Origin: Simkaniaceae bacterium
Lineage (GTDB): Bacteria; Chlamydiota; Chlamydiia; Chlamydiales; Simkaniaceae
DNA: 64,000 nt
Assembly: GCA_018399055.1 (NCBI GenBank)
Contig: CP073762.1
Coordinates: 2,038,831-2,102,830 of the forward strand
Direction of reading: 5' to 3'
Both the position numbers and the translations under genes were made by a program. Positions 52,313-61,699 of this stretch are shown here, piece after piece (position 1 is the stretch's first letter; each line of letters opens with the position of its first letter). Under the pieces are notes generated by a model. It was not told the DNA's origin, made no database searches, and was given only the letters and a program-made list of their open reading frames with translations.

Positions 52313-53662
52313 TTAATTCGTTTGAGCCAATGGCGCAGGGCAAGCTCTCTTCGACCATAGTGGAACAAGTAATAAAACTGCAATACCTGCACAAATGGAA
52401 AGAAGAAGAAAGAATGCTGGCCATCCATAGTCTTCAATCAGTCGGCCTACAGGCCATCCCGCACAAGCAGCACCAGCATATGCAAAAAGCCCGGCAAATC
52501 CCGTCGCAGTACCAGCGGCTTCCTTACTCACAAGCTCAGCAGCTGCCATCCCAATAAGCATCTGAGGCCCAAATATCAGAAACCCAAAAACAAACGTCGC
52601 AATAGAAATCGTTACAAGACTTGATGAAGGAATAAACCACAGAACCAACAAGTTACCAATAACCCCAATGGTGAAGAGGATATTTACGGGGCCTCTTCTT
52701 CCCTTAAAAACAGTATCAGAGAGGTAACCAGCAGCTAAGCTCCCAAAAATCCCCCCAATCTCAAACCAGAAAACACAAGATCCAGCAACCATCAGAGTAT
52801 AGCCCTTTTCTTCCATAAGATAAAGCTGAACCCAATCGTAGATCGATATTCGGACAATATACACGAAAAAATAAGAGATTGCCAAAATCCAAATAAATTT
52901 ATTTTTAAGGATGTGTCCAAACAAAATTTCTTTTGTAGAGAGGTTCTTTTCCTGTTCAACCTCCCCTTTCTCGATATTATCAGGGTAATCATTTCGATAC
53001 CTTTCGATCGTTGGAAGTCCGAGCTGCTTTGGGCTATTTCGAATGCGGTTGATCAGAAAAAGCCCCACAAAGATGGCCATTATTCCAGGAAGGTACATCG
53101 CATAGCGCCATCCAAAGGCTTGGATAGCAAAGGCACACAGAATGGGGATGACAGCTCCCCCTATGTTATGGGAGGTGTTCCACCACCCCCACCAGCGTCC
53201 ACGTTCGGTTTGCGAATACCAATAAGTTAATAACTTCGCACACGGTGGAGATCCCCATCCCTGAAACAATCCATTTAAGCCCAGAAAAATAGCAAAAAAG
53301 AGAACAGAAGAAGAGAGTCCAGCAAATATGGTAAAAATACCCGTCAAAACCAACCCTGCCCCCATAAGGATGCGAAGGCTAGACTTATCAGAAATCAGCC
53401 CACTTACAAACTTACTAATCGCATAAGTAACAGCCAGAAGGGTTCCTAAAAAACCTAGGTCAGCTTTATCAAAGCCTAAGTCACTGATAAGGGCCGGCAT
53501 TGAGAAGGTAAAACTTTTTCTTGTAAAATAGAAAAGAGCATACCCAACATAGATGCTGTAAAAAATCCGAATCCGCCAATACTTATATTTAGCTTTGATT
53601 TCATCAGCACTTTCGATCTCACTCTGAGGAAGCTCAGGCTTCAGTCTATCTAGAACGCTCAC
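52313..53662 (-). CDS. uhpC: hexose-phosphate transporter, UhpC/OPA family
   Basis: 12-helix MFS carrier of the organophosphate:Pi antiporter group, 449 aa. YKYWRIRIFYSIYVGYALFYFTRKSFTFSMPAL is the OPA start (E. coli UhpC/T, GlpT); GWGSPPCAKLLTYWYSQTERGRWWGWWNTSHNIGGAVIP is the key motif. In Chlamydia the gene next to dnaE (CT544) is uhpC and imports glucose-6-phosphate from the host. Here also it sits between dnaE and hisS. Confidence 0.9.
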   Translation of the reverse strand: MSVLDRLKPELPQSEIESADEIKAKYKYWRIRIFYSIYVGYALFYFTRKSFTFSMPALISDLGFDKADLGFLGTLLAVTYAISKFVSGLISDKSSLRILMGAGLVLTGIFTIFAGLSSSVLFFAIFLGLNGLFQGWGSPPCAKLLTYWYSQTERGRWWGWWNTSHNIGGAVIPILCAFAIQAFGWRYAMYLPGIMAIFVGLFLINRIRNSPKQLGLPTIERYRNDYPDNIEKGEVEQEKNLSTKEILFGHILKNKFIWILAISYFFVYIVRISIYDWVQLYLMEEKGYTLMVAGSCVFWFEIGGIFGSLAAGYLSDTVFKGRRGPVNILFTIGVIGNLLVLWFIPSSSLVTISIATFVFGFLIFGPQMLIGMAAAELVSKEAAGTATGFAGLFAYAGAACAGWPVGRLIEDYGWPAFFLLLSICAGIAVLLLVPLWSKRACPAPLAQTN

Positions 53663-53813
53663 ATTTTAACCCTATTTCTTTGGTAAATATTAAAAATTGT
53701 CAATCCAGATAATCCGTTCATATTCCGGGGGAGGTTATAGAAATTTTCATTCGAAGTCAACGTTTTAGTAGCTTGCAATTGCCTTCTAACCCTAACTTCC
53801 TGTAAAACAAAAT

Positions 53814-54446
53814 ATGAAATTGCCGAGTAGATATATGACATTTTTTCCAGAGCCTCTACGCCCTTCAGAAGGGAGAGAAGACGATAAATATCGGGTGGAT
53901 CCAATTGAGGCAGATAAACAGTCTAAAGGGGATCAATCATGGGAGCCTCCTGCGGAGGATAAACGCCCTAGGGCCTATGTTGCCTTCCTTGTGTTTATTC
54001 AAAAATTAATGACAAGACTTGGAAAGGAAAAGGAAGGAAAGCTTGAAGAAATGTCTGAGGATGCCCTGACGGGCGATATCCAAGAACTTAAGCAAATCCT
54101 TCAGATCATGATGGACATAGACCAAAGTGAGAATGGAACCTTTTGCGCTCAGTTTTCTGCTGCTTGGCATCGTCTACTTCAAGGAGTCCAAGTCCTTTCC
54201 CACACAAAAAGGAAGGCTCTTGTTGATTCCGACAAGCTTAAAGCTCTTCTAACCGATATCGGTAATTACCCTCCAAATGAAGATCACAAGCTAGGATTCT
54301 ATCTCTCGGAGTTTGCCGGAGAACGTTGGCTTCCCCTTCCTTTCCGGGAGATTCTCAAACATCTTTTTTCCGACCATCGGGTAAACCAGTCTCATAGCAC
54401 CTTGATGCAGTGGGTCGAATTGATCAATGAGATCTTGCAAAGTTAA
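53814..54446 (+). CDS. unrecognised 210-aa protein between uhpC and hisS
   Basis: No known family. Residues 1-55 are charged and proline-rich (EPLRPSEGREDDKYRVDPIEADKQSKGDQSWEPPAEDKRPR). The rest is mostly predicted helix with regular Leu/Ile spacing (YVAFLVFIQKLMTRLG; EELKQILQIMMDID..FSAAWHRLLQGVQVL; LPFREILKHLF). A Trp-rich C-terminus ends NEILQS. The start is ATG 53814 or ATG 53835. It precedes hisS by 24 bp on the same strand and could share its transcript. Related chlamydial genomes have hisS directly behind uhpC as I recall, so this gene is lineage-specific. Confidence 0.6.
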   Translation: MKLPSRYMTFFPEPLRPSEGREDDKYRVDPIEADKQSKGDQSWEPPAEDKRPRAYVAFLVFIQKLMTRLGKEKEGKLEEMSEDALTGDIQELKQILQIMMDIDQSENGTFCAQFSAAWHRLLQGVQVLSHTKRKALVDSDKLKALLTDIGNYPPNEDHKLGFYLSEFAGERWLPLPFREILKHLFSDHRVNQSHSTLMQWVELINEILQS

Positions 54447-54470
54447 TTTCAAAGAAGCTATACTTGCCCC

Positions 54471-55766
54471 ATGAAATACTCACTTCCCAAAGGGACTTTT
54501 GATATCCTTCCTGAGGAACCCAAGCCACAAGACAGCTGGAAGGAGTCGGTAAAATGGAATCACCTCGAAACCGTAATCCGTACTCTCGTCCAAGAATACG
54601 GTTATCAGGAAATTCGCACCCCAATTTTTGAAAAGACAGAGCTCTTTATCCGTGGGGTTGGAGAGACCTCTGACATTGTGTCTAAGGAAATGTACACCTT
54701 TCAGGATAAAGGAGAGAGGTCGATGAGCCTTCGCCCTGAAGGAACTGCGTCGGTAATGCGCGCTTTTGCCCAAGGTCAACTGCAACAACTCGGGATGCAC
54801 CACAAATTTTTCTACATCGGTCCATTTTTCAGATACGATCGTCCTCAAGCAGGACGTTATCGACAGTTCCATCAATTTGGAGTTGAAGCCATTGGAAGTG
54901 GAGAACCTGAACAAGATTTTGAAGCTATCGAACTCCTATATGAACTCTACCGTCGGCTAGGTCTCAAAAACCTCCACGTAATGGTCAACTCTTTAGGAGA
55001 CCGTCCCTGCCGAGAGAAATATAAGAGTGCTCTTTTAGACTACCTAAAGCCTCACTTTGACTCTCTTTCGAAAGAAAGTCAGACCCGATTTACCAAGAAC
55101 CCTCTTCGCATTCTAGATTCCAAAGATTCTAAAGAACGCGAACTATTAAAATCCGCTCCTTTGATTTTAGACTATCTAAACCCAGAGAGCAAAGACCACT
55201 TTGAAACTCTTTGCAAGCTTTTAGAGAAGCAGAAAATTCCCTTCACGATTACTCCCCACCTTGTTCGAGGATTGGACTATTATAATCACACTGTTTTTGA
55301 AATCACTTCGGATATTTTAGGTGCACAAAACACGATTGGTGCAGGAGGACGCTACGACGGTCTCCTTCCAGAAGTTGGAGGCCCAGACCTTCCATGCATT
55401 GGTTTTTCCACAGGAATGGAAAGGATTCTGCAAACCATGCAAGGGCAGGGGATTTCCTTCCCTGAAAGAGTAGGGCCGATGGTTGCCTTAATTCCTCTTG
55501 ATGAAAAGGCAAAAGAACATTGCTTTACGCTTCTCTACCAGCTTCGCCACTCAAATATCTCAGCTGAAATGATCGTCGCCAAAAAAATTCAAAAAGCGTT
55601 GCAGCAAGCAGGCCAATTAAGAGCCAAGCACGCTGTTGTCATCGGAGAGCAAGAACTCGAAAAAGACACGGTACAGATCAAAGAAATGGAATCACGCAAA
55701 ACTGAAGAGGCTTCTCTCTCCAATCTCATTGACTACTTTAGCAAACGGACACTAAATGGACTATAG
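54471..55766 (+). CDS. hisS: histidyl-tRNA synthetase
   Basis: Class II synthetase, 431 aa. Motif 1 is in the N-terminal LPKGTFDILPEE..HLETVIRTLVQEYGYQEIRTPIFEKTELFIRGVGETSDIVSKEMYTFQDKGERSMSLRPEGTASVMRAF; motif 2 is FFYIGPFFRYDRPQAGRYRQFHQFGVEAIG; and the histidine-specific motifs LVRGLDYYNHTVFEI and GAGGRYDGL are present. Motif 3 is PCIGFSTGMERIL. A C-terminal anticodon-binding domain follows. It overlaps aspS by 11 bp. Confidence 0.98.
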   Translation: MKYSLPKGTFDILPEEPKPQDSWKESVKWNHLETVIRTLVQEYGYQEIRTPIFEKTELFIRGVGETSDIVSKEMYTFQDKGERSMSLRPEGTASVMRAFAQGQLQQLGMHHKFFYIGPFFRYDRPQAGRYRQFHQFGVEAIGSGEPEQDFEAIELLYELYRRLGLKNLHVMVNSLGDRPCREKYKSALLDYLKPHFDSLSKESQTRFTKNPLRILDSKDSKERELLKSAPLILDYLNPESKDHFETLCKLLEKQKIPFTITPHLVRGLDYYNHTVFEITSDILGAQNTIGAGGRYDGLLPEVGGPDLPCIGFSTGMERILQTMQGQGISFPERVGPMVALIPLDEKAKEHCFTLLYQLRHSNISAEMIVAKKIQKALQQAGQLRAKHAVVIGEQELEKDTVQIKEMESRKTEEASLSNLIDYFSKRTLNGL

Positions 55767-57540
55767 AAGAACACACCGCTGCAATGAACTAAGAAAAGAC
55801 GAAATAGGAAAAACCGTAAATCTTTCTGGATGGGTCCACAAAAGGCGGGACCACGGGGGGGTTATTTTTATCGATCTCCGTGATCGCTTTGGATTGACAC
55901 AACTGATATTTGACCCCGAAATTTCCAAAAAGGCGCACGAAGTAGCGTCCGCTCTCCGCTCTGAGTGGGTCATTACTGCAAAGGGAAAAGTACGTGCCCG
56001 AGGAGTGGGACTTACCAACCCAAAATTGGAAACGGGTGAAATCGAAATTGAAGTCGAGACATTCGAAATTTTGTCTAAAGCAAAAACTCCCCCTTTCTCC
56101 ATTTCTGACGATAAAACCGAAACCCATGAAGAAACCCGCCTAAAATATCGCTATCTCGATATCCGACGTGGAGATGTCCTAGACAAACTCTTAATGAGAA
56201 ACAAGGCGATGATCGTCACCAGAGGGTTTTTTAATAACGAAGGATTTACTGAGGTCAACACCCCTATTTTAGGACGTTCAACCCCAGAAGGAGCCCGGGA
56301 CTATCTCGTTCCTTCTCGAGTTTATCCTGGAAACTTTTATTCATTGCCCCAGTCACCACAATTGTTTAAGCAGCTACTTATGGTGAGTGGAATGGATCGC
56401 TACTTTCAAATTGCCAATTGCTTTCGCGATGAAGACCTCCGAGCAGACCGACAACCTGAGTTTACACAGATCGACGTTGAGATGAGCTTTGCCTACCCCG
56501 AAGATATCCAGGAAATCATCCACCTTTTCTTAAAAGCTTTGTTTAAAGAATGCCTTGATTATGATGTTCCCGATACTATTCCCTCAATGAGTTATCGAGA
56601 CTGTATGGAACATTACGGAACAGACCGTCCGGACCTACGCTTTGGAATGCCTCTTGTAAGAGTCGACGCTATTGCAAAAGACTCCGAATTCACTGTTTTT
56701 AAAGAGCAGCTTCAAACTGGGGGCTGCGTTAAAGCCCTTTGTGTGAAAGGGGGAGTCGAAATATCTCGAAAGGAAATTGACCGTTACACTGAGTTTGTTG
56801 GGAAGTTTGGGCTCCGTGGCCTTGGATGGATGAAAAGACAAGAAGAAGGCCTCACCTCAAGTATTGTGAAATTCTTTTCAGACGAGCAGCTAAAAGCATT
56901 GGAAACGGCTTTAGGAGCAGAGAAAGGAGACCTACTCCTTTTTGCTGCTGCAAACGAATCTCTTGTGAATCAATCCCTTGACCATCTTCGCCGCTTAATT
57001 GCAAAAGACCGAAACCTTATCAATCCAGGTGCATATGAGTTTCTTTGGGTGACCGATTTCCCTTGTTTTGAATGGGATGCAGAGGGAAATCGCCCTCAGG
57101 CCACCCACCACCCTTTTACCATGCCCCACCCTGACGACCTCGAGCTTCTAGAGAGCGACCCTCTCAAAGTCCGCTCAAACGCTTATGACATCATTATTAA
57201 TGGTTACGAAGTTGGCGGAGGATCTCAAAGAATCCATGACTTTGAAATTCAAAGAAAAGTATTTCAAGCTCTAAAGCTTGATAAAGAAGAAGTGAAGGAA
57301 AAGTTTGGATTTTTCACTGAAGCTCTTCAATATGGAACACCCCCTCATTTGGGGATCGCGTTGGGCTTCGATCGTCTTGTCATGATTCTCACTAAAACAG
57401 AAAATATCCGAGACGTTATTGCATTTCCTAAAACACAAAAAGCAAGCGACTTAATGATGCAATGCCCTTCAAGTGTTCACAGAAAACAACTCGATGAGCT
57501 TGAAATTCAAGCTGAGCCAAAAGAAATATCTTGGATATAA
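55756..57540 (+). CDS. aspS: aspartyl-tRNA synthetase
   Basis: 594 aa, bacterial-type with an N-terminal OB anticodon domain (VNLSGWVHKRRDHGGVIFIDLRDRFGLTQLIF), motif 1 FTEVNTPILGRSTPEGARDYLVPSR, motif 2 YFQIANCFRDEDLRADRQPEFTQID, and motif 3 HLGIALGFDRLVMIL. The extra bacterial insertion domain (GAD) lies between motifs 2 and 3 (residues ~285-410). Starts inside the end of hisS; translation coupled. Confidence 0.98.
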   Translation: MDYRRTHRCNELRKDEIGKTVNLSGWVHKRRDHGGVIFIDLRDRFGLTQLIFDPEISKKAHEVASALRSEWVITAKGKVRARGVGLTNPKLETGEIEIEVETFEILSKAKTPPFSISDDKTETHEETRLKYRYLDIRRGDVLDKLLMRNKAMIVTRGFFNNEGFTEVNTPILGRSTPEGARDYLVPSRVYPGNFYSLPQSPQLFKQLLMVSGMDRYFQIANCFRDEDLRADRQPEFTQIDVEMSFAYPEDIQEIIHLFLKALFKECLDYDVPDTIPSMSYRDCMEHYGTDRPDLRFGMPLVRVDAIAKDSEFTVFKEQLQTGGCVKALCVKGGVEISRKEIDRYTEFVGKFGLRGLGWMKRQEEGLTSSIVKFFSDEQLKALETALGAEKGDLLLFAAANESLVNQSLDHLRRLIAKDRNLINPGAYEFLWVTDFPCFEWDAEGNRPQATHHPFTMPHPDDLELLESDPLKVRSNAYDIIINGYEVGGGSQRIHDFEIQRKVFQALKLDKEEVKEKFGFFTEALQYGTPPHLGIALGFDRLVMILTKTENIRDVIAFPKTQKASDLMMQCPSSVHRKQLDELEIQAEPKEISWI

Positions 57541-57595
57541 TTCTACAAGTGAATAAATTTGGAGTTTTCAACAGTACTCTAGAGGAGTGTTTGTA

Positions 57596-58390
57596 ATGTT
57601 ACTAAGAAATAAATTTTTCTCAATAATTGCAATTGCATTTTCCTTCCTAGCAACAGTAGCTTATGCAGGAGGAGCCTCGCAAAATAATACCCTAGAGGAG
57701 TCTAAGAAGGAAGACGGGAAAATTGATGTTCAAAAAGTTTCCGAAGCCTTTGGGCACCTCATTGGGAAGAACTTAGATTCGCTTGGCTTTGAGTTCAATA
57801 TGGAGCAAGTCATTAAAGGAATGGAAGATTCAGTTGCAGGAAAATCGTCTCCAATGAATGAGACTGAATGTGTACAAGCTATTTCTCTTGTGCAAGAAGA
57901 ATCCTTCCAAAAGATGGCTGCAGGAAACCTTAAAGAAGCTGATACTTTCATGATTAATAACGCTAGAAATGCAGGCGTAGTTGAGCTTGAAAAACACAAG
58001 CTTCAGTATAAGGTCGAGACTCAAGGTGATGGGATTGTTGTCGAAGAGCATTTCTCTCCGATGATCCGCTATACTGGAAAGTTCCTTGATGGCAAGGTTT
58101 TTGGATCTTCTCAGGAAGATGAGCTCATTTCTTTGGACGAAACTATTCAGGGTTTTAGCCAAGGAATTGTTGGAATGAAAGAGGGTGAGAAACGAACCAT
58201 TTATATCCATCCAGATCTTGGATATGGAACGAGTGGTTACCTTCCTCCAAACTCTACCTTGGTTTTTGACATTGAAGTTATCAAGGCGAATGCTACTCCC
58301 GAACAAGAAGATTCAATCACCTCAATTCCTGATGAAGGAACACGAGAGATTGCTCTTCCAGAAGGAGCAAAACAAGAAGCCTTGCGCTAA
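57596..58390 (+). CDS. mip: Mip-like FKBP-type peptidyl-prolyl isomerase
   Basis: About 264 aa. The start is ATG 57596 with GAGGAG about 9 nt upstream; GTG 57587 is too near to it. A signal peptide (MLLRNKFFSIIAIAFSFLATVAYA) leads to a helical dimerisation stretch (residues ~35-140, with FGHLIGKNLDSLGFEFNMEQVIKGMEDSVAG) typical of Mip. The FKBP domain is MIRYTGKFLDGKVFGSS.. with GIVGMKEGEKRTIYIHPDLGYGTSGYLPPNSTLVFDIEVI. It is a periplasmic or surface protein, known for Chlamydia Mip. It follows aspS directly. Confidence 0.92.
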   Translation: MLLRNKFFSIIAIAFSFLATVAYAGGASQNNTLEESKKEDGKIDVQKVSEAFGHLIGKNLDSLGFEFNMEQVIKGMEDSVAGKSSPMNETECVQAISLVQEESFQKMAAGNLKEADTFMINNARNAGVVELEKHKLQYKVETQGDGIVVEEHFSPMIRYTGKFLDGKVFGSSQEDELISLDETIQGFSQGIVGMKEGEKRTIYIHPDLGYGTSGYLPPNSTLVFDIEVIKANATPEQEDSITSIPDEGTREIALPEGAKQEALR

Positions 58391-58408
58391 AACCTTTTTA
58401 CCACTCTT

Positions 58409-58442
58409 AATCTCTCAACTTCTTTAATGGAGTTGAGAGATT
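58409..58442 (+). terminator. hairpin between mip and trmL
   Basis: Perfect 12-bp stem AATCTCTCAACT/AGTTGAGAGATT with a 10-nt loop after the mip stop codon. Only a short T-run (TTT) follows, so termination may be partial. Confidence 0.5.
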
Positions 58443-58454
58443 TCAGTATCCTTT

Positions 58455-58934
58455 ATGATTATTGTATTGTTTCAGCCTCAAATCCCTGCGAATACTGGGA
58501 ATATTGTCCGAACCTGCCACGCAACAGGGAGTGAGCTTATTTTGGTTAGGCCACTAGGCTTTAAAACCGATGACAAAAGCTTGAGACGCGCAGGCTTGGA
58601 CTATTGGGAAGGGGTCAAGGTAATTATCATCGATGACCTAATCGAGTACCTAGTGAAGTCATCTCTTCCTTTTTACTTCTTCTCAAGTAAAGGAGAAGTC
58701 CCCTATAGTAATGCCTCATTCGAGGAAGATGCTATTCTTATCTTTGGATCTGAAATATCGGGTCTAGCTCCTGAGTTTTACAAGAGGTGGCCTGAGAAAT
58801 TTTTCACCATTCCGATGCAGAAACAAAGTCGTTGTCTCAACTTATCAAATTCAGCCGCTATCGTTCTTTATGAAGCCCTGAGACAGAATGAATTCACTGT
58901 CTTGAAAAAAGAAAGAGCAGAACCGACAGCATAA
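58455..58934 (+). CDS. trmL: tRNA (cytidine(34)-2'-O)-methyltransferase
   Basis: SPOUT-class RNA 2'-O-methyltransferase, 159 aa. PQIPANTGNIVRTCHATGSELILVRPLGF, RAGLDYW, ILIFGSEISGLAPEF and the knot-closing IPMQKQSRCLNLSNSAAIVLYEALRQ are typical of TrmL/CspR. It modifies the wobble base of certain tRNA-Leu. C. trachomatis carries a SpoU-type gene at this place, between trxA and mip. Confidence 0.9.
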   Translation: MIIVLFQPQIPANTGNIVRTCHATGSELILVRPLGFKTDDKSLRRAGLDYWEGVKVIIIDDLIEYLVKSSLPFYFFSSKGEVPYSNASFEEDAILIFGSEISGLAPEFYKRWPEKFFTIPMQKQSRCLNLSNSAAIVLYEALRQNEFTVLKKERAEPTA

Positions 58935-59100
58935 AGCTAAAAACAACTGACGTAGTGATGGGGACAAAGACTCTTATGCCTCCCCACTCTAAAGAAAAAT
59001 CCCCAGGAAGATGTCCGATCCAATTCATTGGTATATGAAGTGTGATGAGCGTCCCGATAATAATCAGACAGACTCCCACTAAAATAATCAAACGCCCCAT
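58894..59100 (-). CDS. DUF2905 small membrane protein
   Basis: 68 aa with two membrane helices: MGRLIILVGVCLIIIGTLITLHI, then WIGHLPGDFSLEWGGIRVFVPITTSVVFSFMLSVLLFLFSRQ. The HLPGDF.. and F.P.TTS motifs mark DUF2905. Its ATG overlaps the trxA stop by one base (TAATG), so it is coupled to trxA. It converges with trmL with a 41-bp overlap. Function unknown. Confidence 0.85.
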   Translation of the reverse strand: MGRLIILVGVCLIIIGTLITLHIPMNWIGHLPGDFSLEWGGIRVFVPITTSVVFSFMLSVLLFLFSRQ

Positions 59101-59420
59101 TATGCTGAGAGGGCAAAGTCTTTCAGAGCTGCTGCATCACGCAGGCCCACAAGGCGGTTCACCTCTTCTCCATCTTTATAAAGAATCATCGTTGGTACCG
59201 AGGTCACATGATGCGCTTTGGCTGTTACATGATTTTTGTCGATGTCGAGCTTGGCAAATTTAACCTTTCCAGATAGCTCTCCAGCAACTTCTGCAAGAAC
59301 TGGCGCAAGCATCCGACAAGGACCGCACCACTCAGCAAAAAAATCAATGACTGTTACCCCTTCTTTGATTAGGGCATCAAACCCATCATCATTTACTTCT
59401 TGAATTGAACCTTCGGCCAT
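59100..59420 (-). CDS. trxA: thioredoxin
   Basis: 106 aa. The active site WCGPCR is in VIDFFAEWCGPCRMLAPVLAEVA, with KLDIDKNHVTAKAHHVTSVPTMILYKDGEEVNRLVGL, including the cis-Pro loop SVPTM. General thiol reductase of the cytoplasm. RBS TAGGAG precedes the ATG. Read-through continues into DUF2905. Confidence 0.98.
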   Translation of the reverse strand: MAEGSIQEVNDDGFDALIKEGVTVIDFFAEWCGPCRMLAPVLAEVAGELSGKVKFAKLDIDKNHVTAKAHHVTSVPTMILYKDGEEVNRLVGLRDAAALKDFALSA

Positions 59421-59494
59421 TTTATCTCCTATACGAAATCGAATTATTCATATCTAATCGCCTCATTTTAGAGAAGGTTCCGATTTATGGCTAG

Positions 59495-59815
59495 TCATTC
59501 ATGTTCTTCTAACTTTAAAATCCGAGATTCAAACTGCTCAATTTTCTCCTGAATCTCGACAATCGATTCCTCAACATGTAGCATTTTTTGCTGGTACTGT
59601 TCATGCAGTGTAAAGTAGTCAGGTGTTTGCTCATTAAACCCAAGTAAGCGCCCAACAGTGACTTCACCTCCCGTAATAATTTCAATCTTCTGAGCAAGAT
59701 CAAGCGAAGGCTTTCGTTCCCCTCGAATCAATTGATACAGGTAGGAGGGGGAGATTTCTAGGTCTGAGGCCAACTGCTTAACAGACAGATTTTTTCTAAA
59801 GATATAGTCTTTCAT
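59495..59815 (-). CDS. XRE-family helix-turn-helix regulator
   Basis: 106 aa. HTH at about residues 12-34: LSVKQLASDLEISPSYLYQLIRGERKPSLDLAQKIEIITGG. The C-terminal half (~60-106) is a Glu/Gln-rich coiled coil (EQYQQKMLHVEESIVEIQEKIEQFESRILKLEEHE), suited to dimerisation. It lies between trxA and the USP-like genes, but faces away from both in position, so its targets are unknown. Confidence 0.85.
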   Translation of the reverse strand: MKDYIFRKNLSVKQLASDLEISPSYLYQLIRGERKPSLDLAQKIEIITGGEVTVGRLLGFNEQTPDYFTLHEQYQQKMLHVEESIVEIQEKIEQFESRILKLEEHE

Positions 59816-59951
59816 ATCTATTGCTGTAGGTTTTTCAAAACATTATTAAATATATAAAAACTACAAATTTTTTGATTGCATAATGATTGCGCACGTAGCA
59901 CAAATTTCATAAAAACACTAAACTTTATTTTAATTTTTGTCATTAGAAATA

Positions 59952-59993
59952 AAAAGTAAATGTTTTCATAAACCTATAAATACATTTACTTTT
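59952..59993 (-). terminator. AT-rich hairpin terminator after the first USP-like gene
   Basis: Perfect 12-bp arms AAAAGTAAATGT/ACATTTACTTTT with an 18-nt loop, 9 bp past the stop of the gene at 60002. A T-rich run follows on the minus strand (TTTTTATTTCT). Confidence 0.65.
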
Positions 59994-60001
59994 ACCAGAA
60001 G

Positions 60002-61534
60002 TTAGGTTCTTTCGGCGTAGAAGACGTAAGCATCTTCCATCGCCCTAAGTGCTGCATCTGTTGAAATTGGAGCCGAGCGTGGATCATTATTTAAATACCA
60101 CTCCTCTCCAACTTTCTGATATTCAACGTAGTGACCTGATCTTTTGGTTCGACCTAAATGTACGATAAAACCTTTGACTTCATGAGGCCTTCCCTCGTCA
60201 ATTTGGATTTCCCCTCTTGGAACTGAAACTTTCTTAGAAATTTTATTTCCAAAATTATCAAAACGCTTCAGAGCAATCGTTACTCCTTCTCCAGGACGAA
60301 AAGTAAACTCTCTACTTACTTGCGTTCCTACAACTTGGGGAGAAAGCTTAAAGGTTTCTCGACTGCGTCCTTCAGTAAGATCACGCCTGATTGCCTCGCC
60401 CATTTGAATTCCTTCATCAGCTCCATCTAAACTCACAGACCATGAGGATACCGGTTCCAAGGGAAATTCTCTTCTAACTTGAACTCTAACTTGCTCACTA
60501 GACAGCATCCATCTAGCCGGTATCGTTGTGCGACTCACTACCTCTACATTTTCCATTCCACGAAGCGTTTCTTCCACTTCTGTAGCAGGAACGGTAAACT
60601 CATATACTGCTGTGGTTTTAACTGTGCTTGTTGGAGGAAGGTGGTCAAACAGTGCTAAAGTTAATACCTCATAGGCATCCTGGTGCCCGTACGATGAAAT
60701 TCTAAACTGTGTTAAACACTCCGTTCTTACCTTTTGCATATCAAGAATCGTTAATAGTGCTCCCGAACTATACTTAATATCAAATTCTCGAAGAGCATCA
60801 AAGCGTTTATCCTCCTTAAACCTGTCTGAAGTGAAAATTGCATCGTAAAGCCGAGGATTACTCTTAACAAGCTGGTAGGCTGAAATCGCAAAACAGTTTG
60901 ATGAGTAGTTGGGAATCCCCTTAAGTCCTGTAGGTCCCACGCCTTTCGATAAAACTCCAACCGCTAATCCCCTACTAAGCAAATTACCTGAGGTTTTAGG
61001 TGGTAGCACCATTCGGGGGGGGGCTCCAACGCGAGAAGTTGACCCTATCTTACCAGGCAATGGCACCGACCGCATAGCATAAGTATGCCTAACCATCGCA
61101 TCCCAAGACTGATTTGAAGACCGTGAAGCCTTCTGCTTTACTATTGGAAAAGGCGGTAGAGTTACACAATCCGTAGCTTCCTTCGGGTTTAGATGTGACG
61201 GTCTATCCTGGAATGAAGGGAGATCCCACCTTTTAGGTCTATGATAGTGGATCGCTTCGAAAGATGTTGCAAAGTAGACAAGGGAAATCCCACCAACTTT
61301 CACACCTGTACGGCTAAATAGACATCCAGCAGCAACAAAGACCATCGAAGGCTTACACAGATAACGGTCCTGTTGATCGTTGATCTGATTAGAGCGAATA
61401 TATTGGAGCGCTGTCGCGGTCAAAACGGCTACAGAAGAGCAATACCCCTGAGCCTTTCCTGCAATTAAAAAATAAAGCGCCAGGTTTGTGACCTGAGCCC
61501 CTGCGTGGTAATAAATATTTGACTGTTTTATCAT
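60002..61534 (-). CDS. USP-like deubiquitinase (peptidase C19) with hydrophobic N-terminus
   Basis: 510-aa putative effector. The C-terminal ~310 residues have the layout of a USP domain: Cys box GPTGLKGIPNYSSNCFAISAYQ with Cys214 as nucleophile, the QDAYEV block (residues 285-290), VTIALKRFDNFGN (~418-430), and His box EVKGFIVHLGRTKRSGHYVEYQ with His468. WYLNNDP supplies Asn483/Asp484 as the third residue, and AYVFYAERT ends it as in USPs (AYxLxYxR). The N-terminal 95 residues contain four hydrophobic segments (~14-29, 31-46, 63-74, 78-92), suggesting membrane insertion. It is predicted to remove ubiquitin or a ubiquitin-like modifier from host proteins. Own promoter and terminator. Confidence 0.85.
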   Translation of the reverse strand: MIKQSNIYYHAGAQVTNLALYFLIAGKAQGYCSSVAVLTATALQYIRSNQINDQQDRYLCKPSMVFVAAGCLFSRTGVKVGGISLVYFATSFEAIHYHRPKRWDLPSFQDRPSHLNPKEATDCVTLPPFPIVKQKASRSSNQSWDAMVRHTYAMRSVPLPGKIGSTSRVGAPPRMVLPPKTSGNLLSRGLAVGVLSKGVGPTGLKGIPNYSSNCFAISAYQLVKSNPRLYDAIFTSDRFKEDKRFDALREFDIKYSSGALLTILDMQKVRTECLTQFRISSYGHQDAYEVLTLALFDHLPPTSTVKTTAVYEFTVPATEVEETLRGMENVEVVSRTTIPARWMLSSEQVRVQVRREFPLEPVSSWSVSLDGADEGIQMGEAIRRDLTEGRSRETFKLSPQVVGTQVSREFTFRPGEGVTIALKRFDNFGNKISKKVSVPRGEIQIDEGRPHEVKGFIVHLGRTKRSGHYVEYQKVGEEWYLNNDPRSAPISTDAALRAMEDAYVFYAERT

Positions 61535-61557
61535 CCCAATCCCCTGATTTGGATGAA

Positions 61558-61586
61558 AGGATACCCCAGAACAACATAAAAGTCAA
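61558..61586 (-). promoter_or_regulatory. promoter of the first USP-like gene
   Basis: -35 TTGACT (61586-61581), a 17-nt spacer, -10 TATCCT (61563-61558). The predicted start is about 15-20 nt before the ATG at 61534. Confidence 0.55.
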
Positions 61587-61699
61587 TTTTTTGATATTAA
61601 GTTACTTAGAAAGGGAAGAACACTGTTCATAATGGAATTTAAATTTCAGAAACAACTAAAAAAATATTTGAATATTGCAGTCTTAAAGTTGACAAAGCA

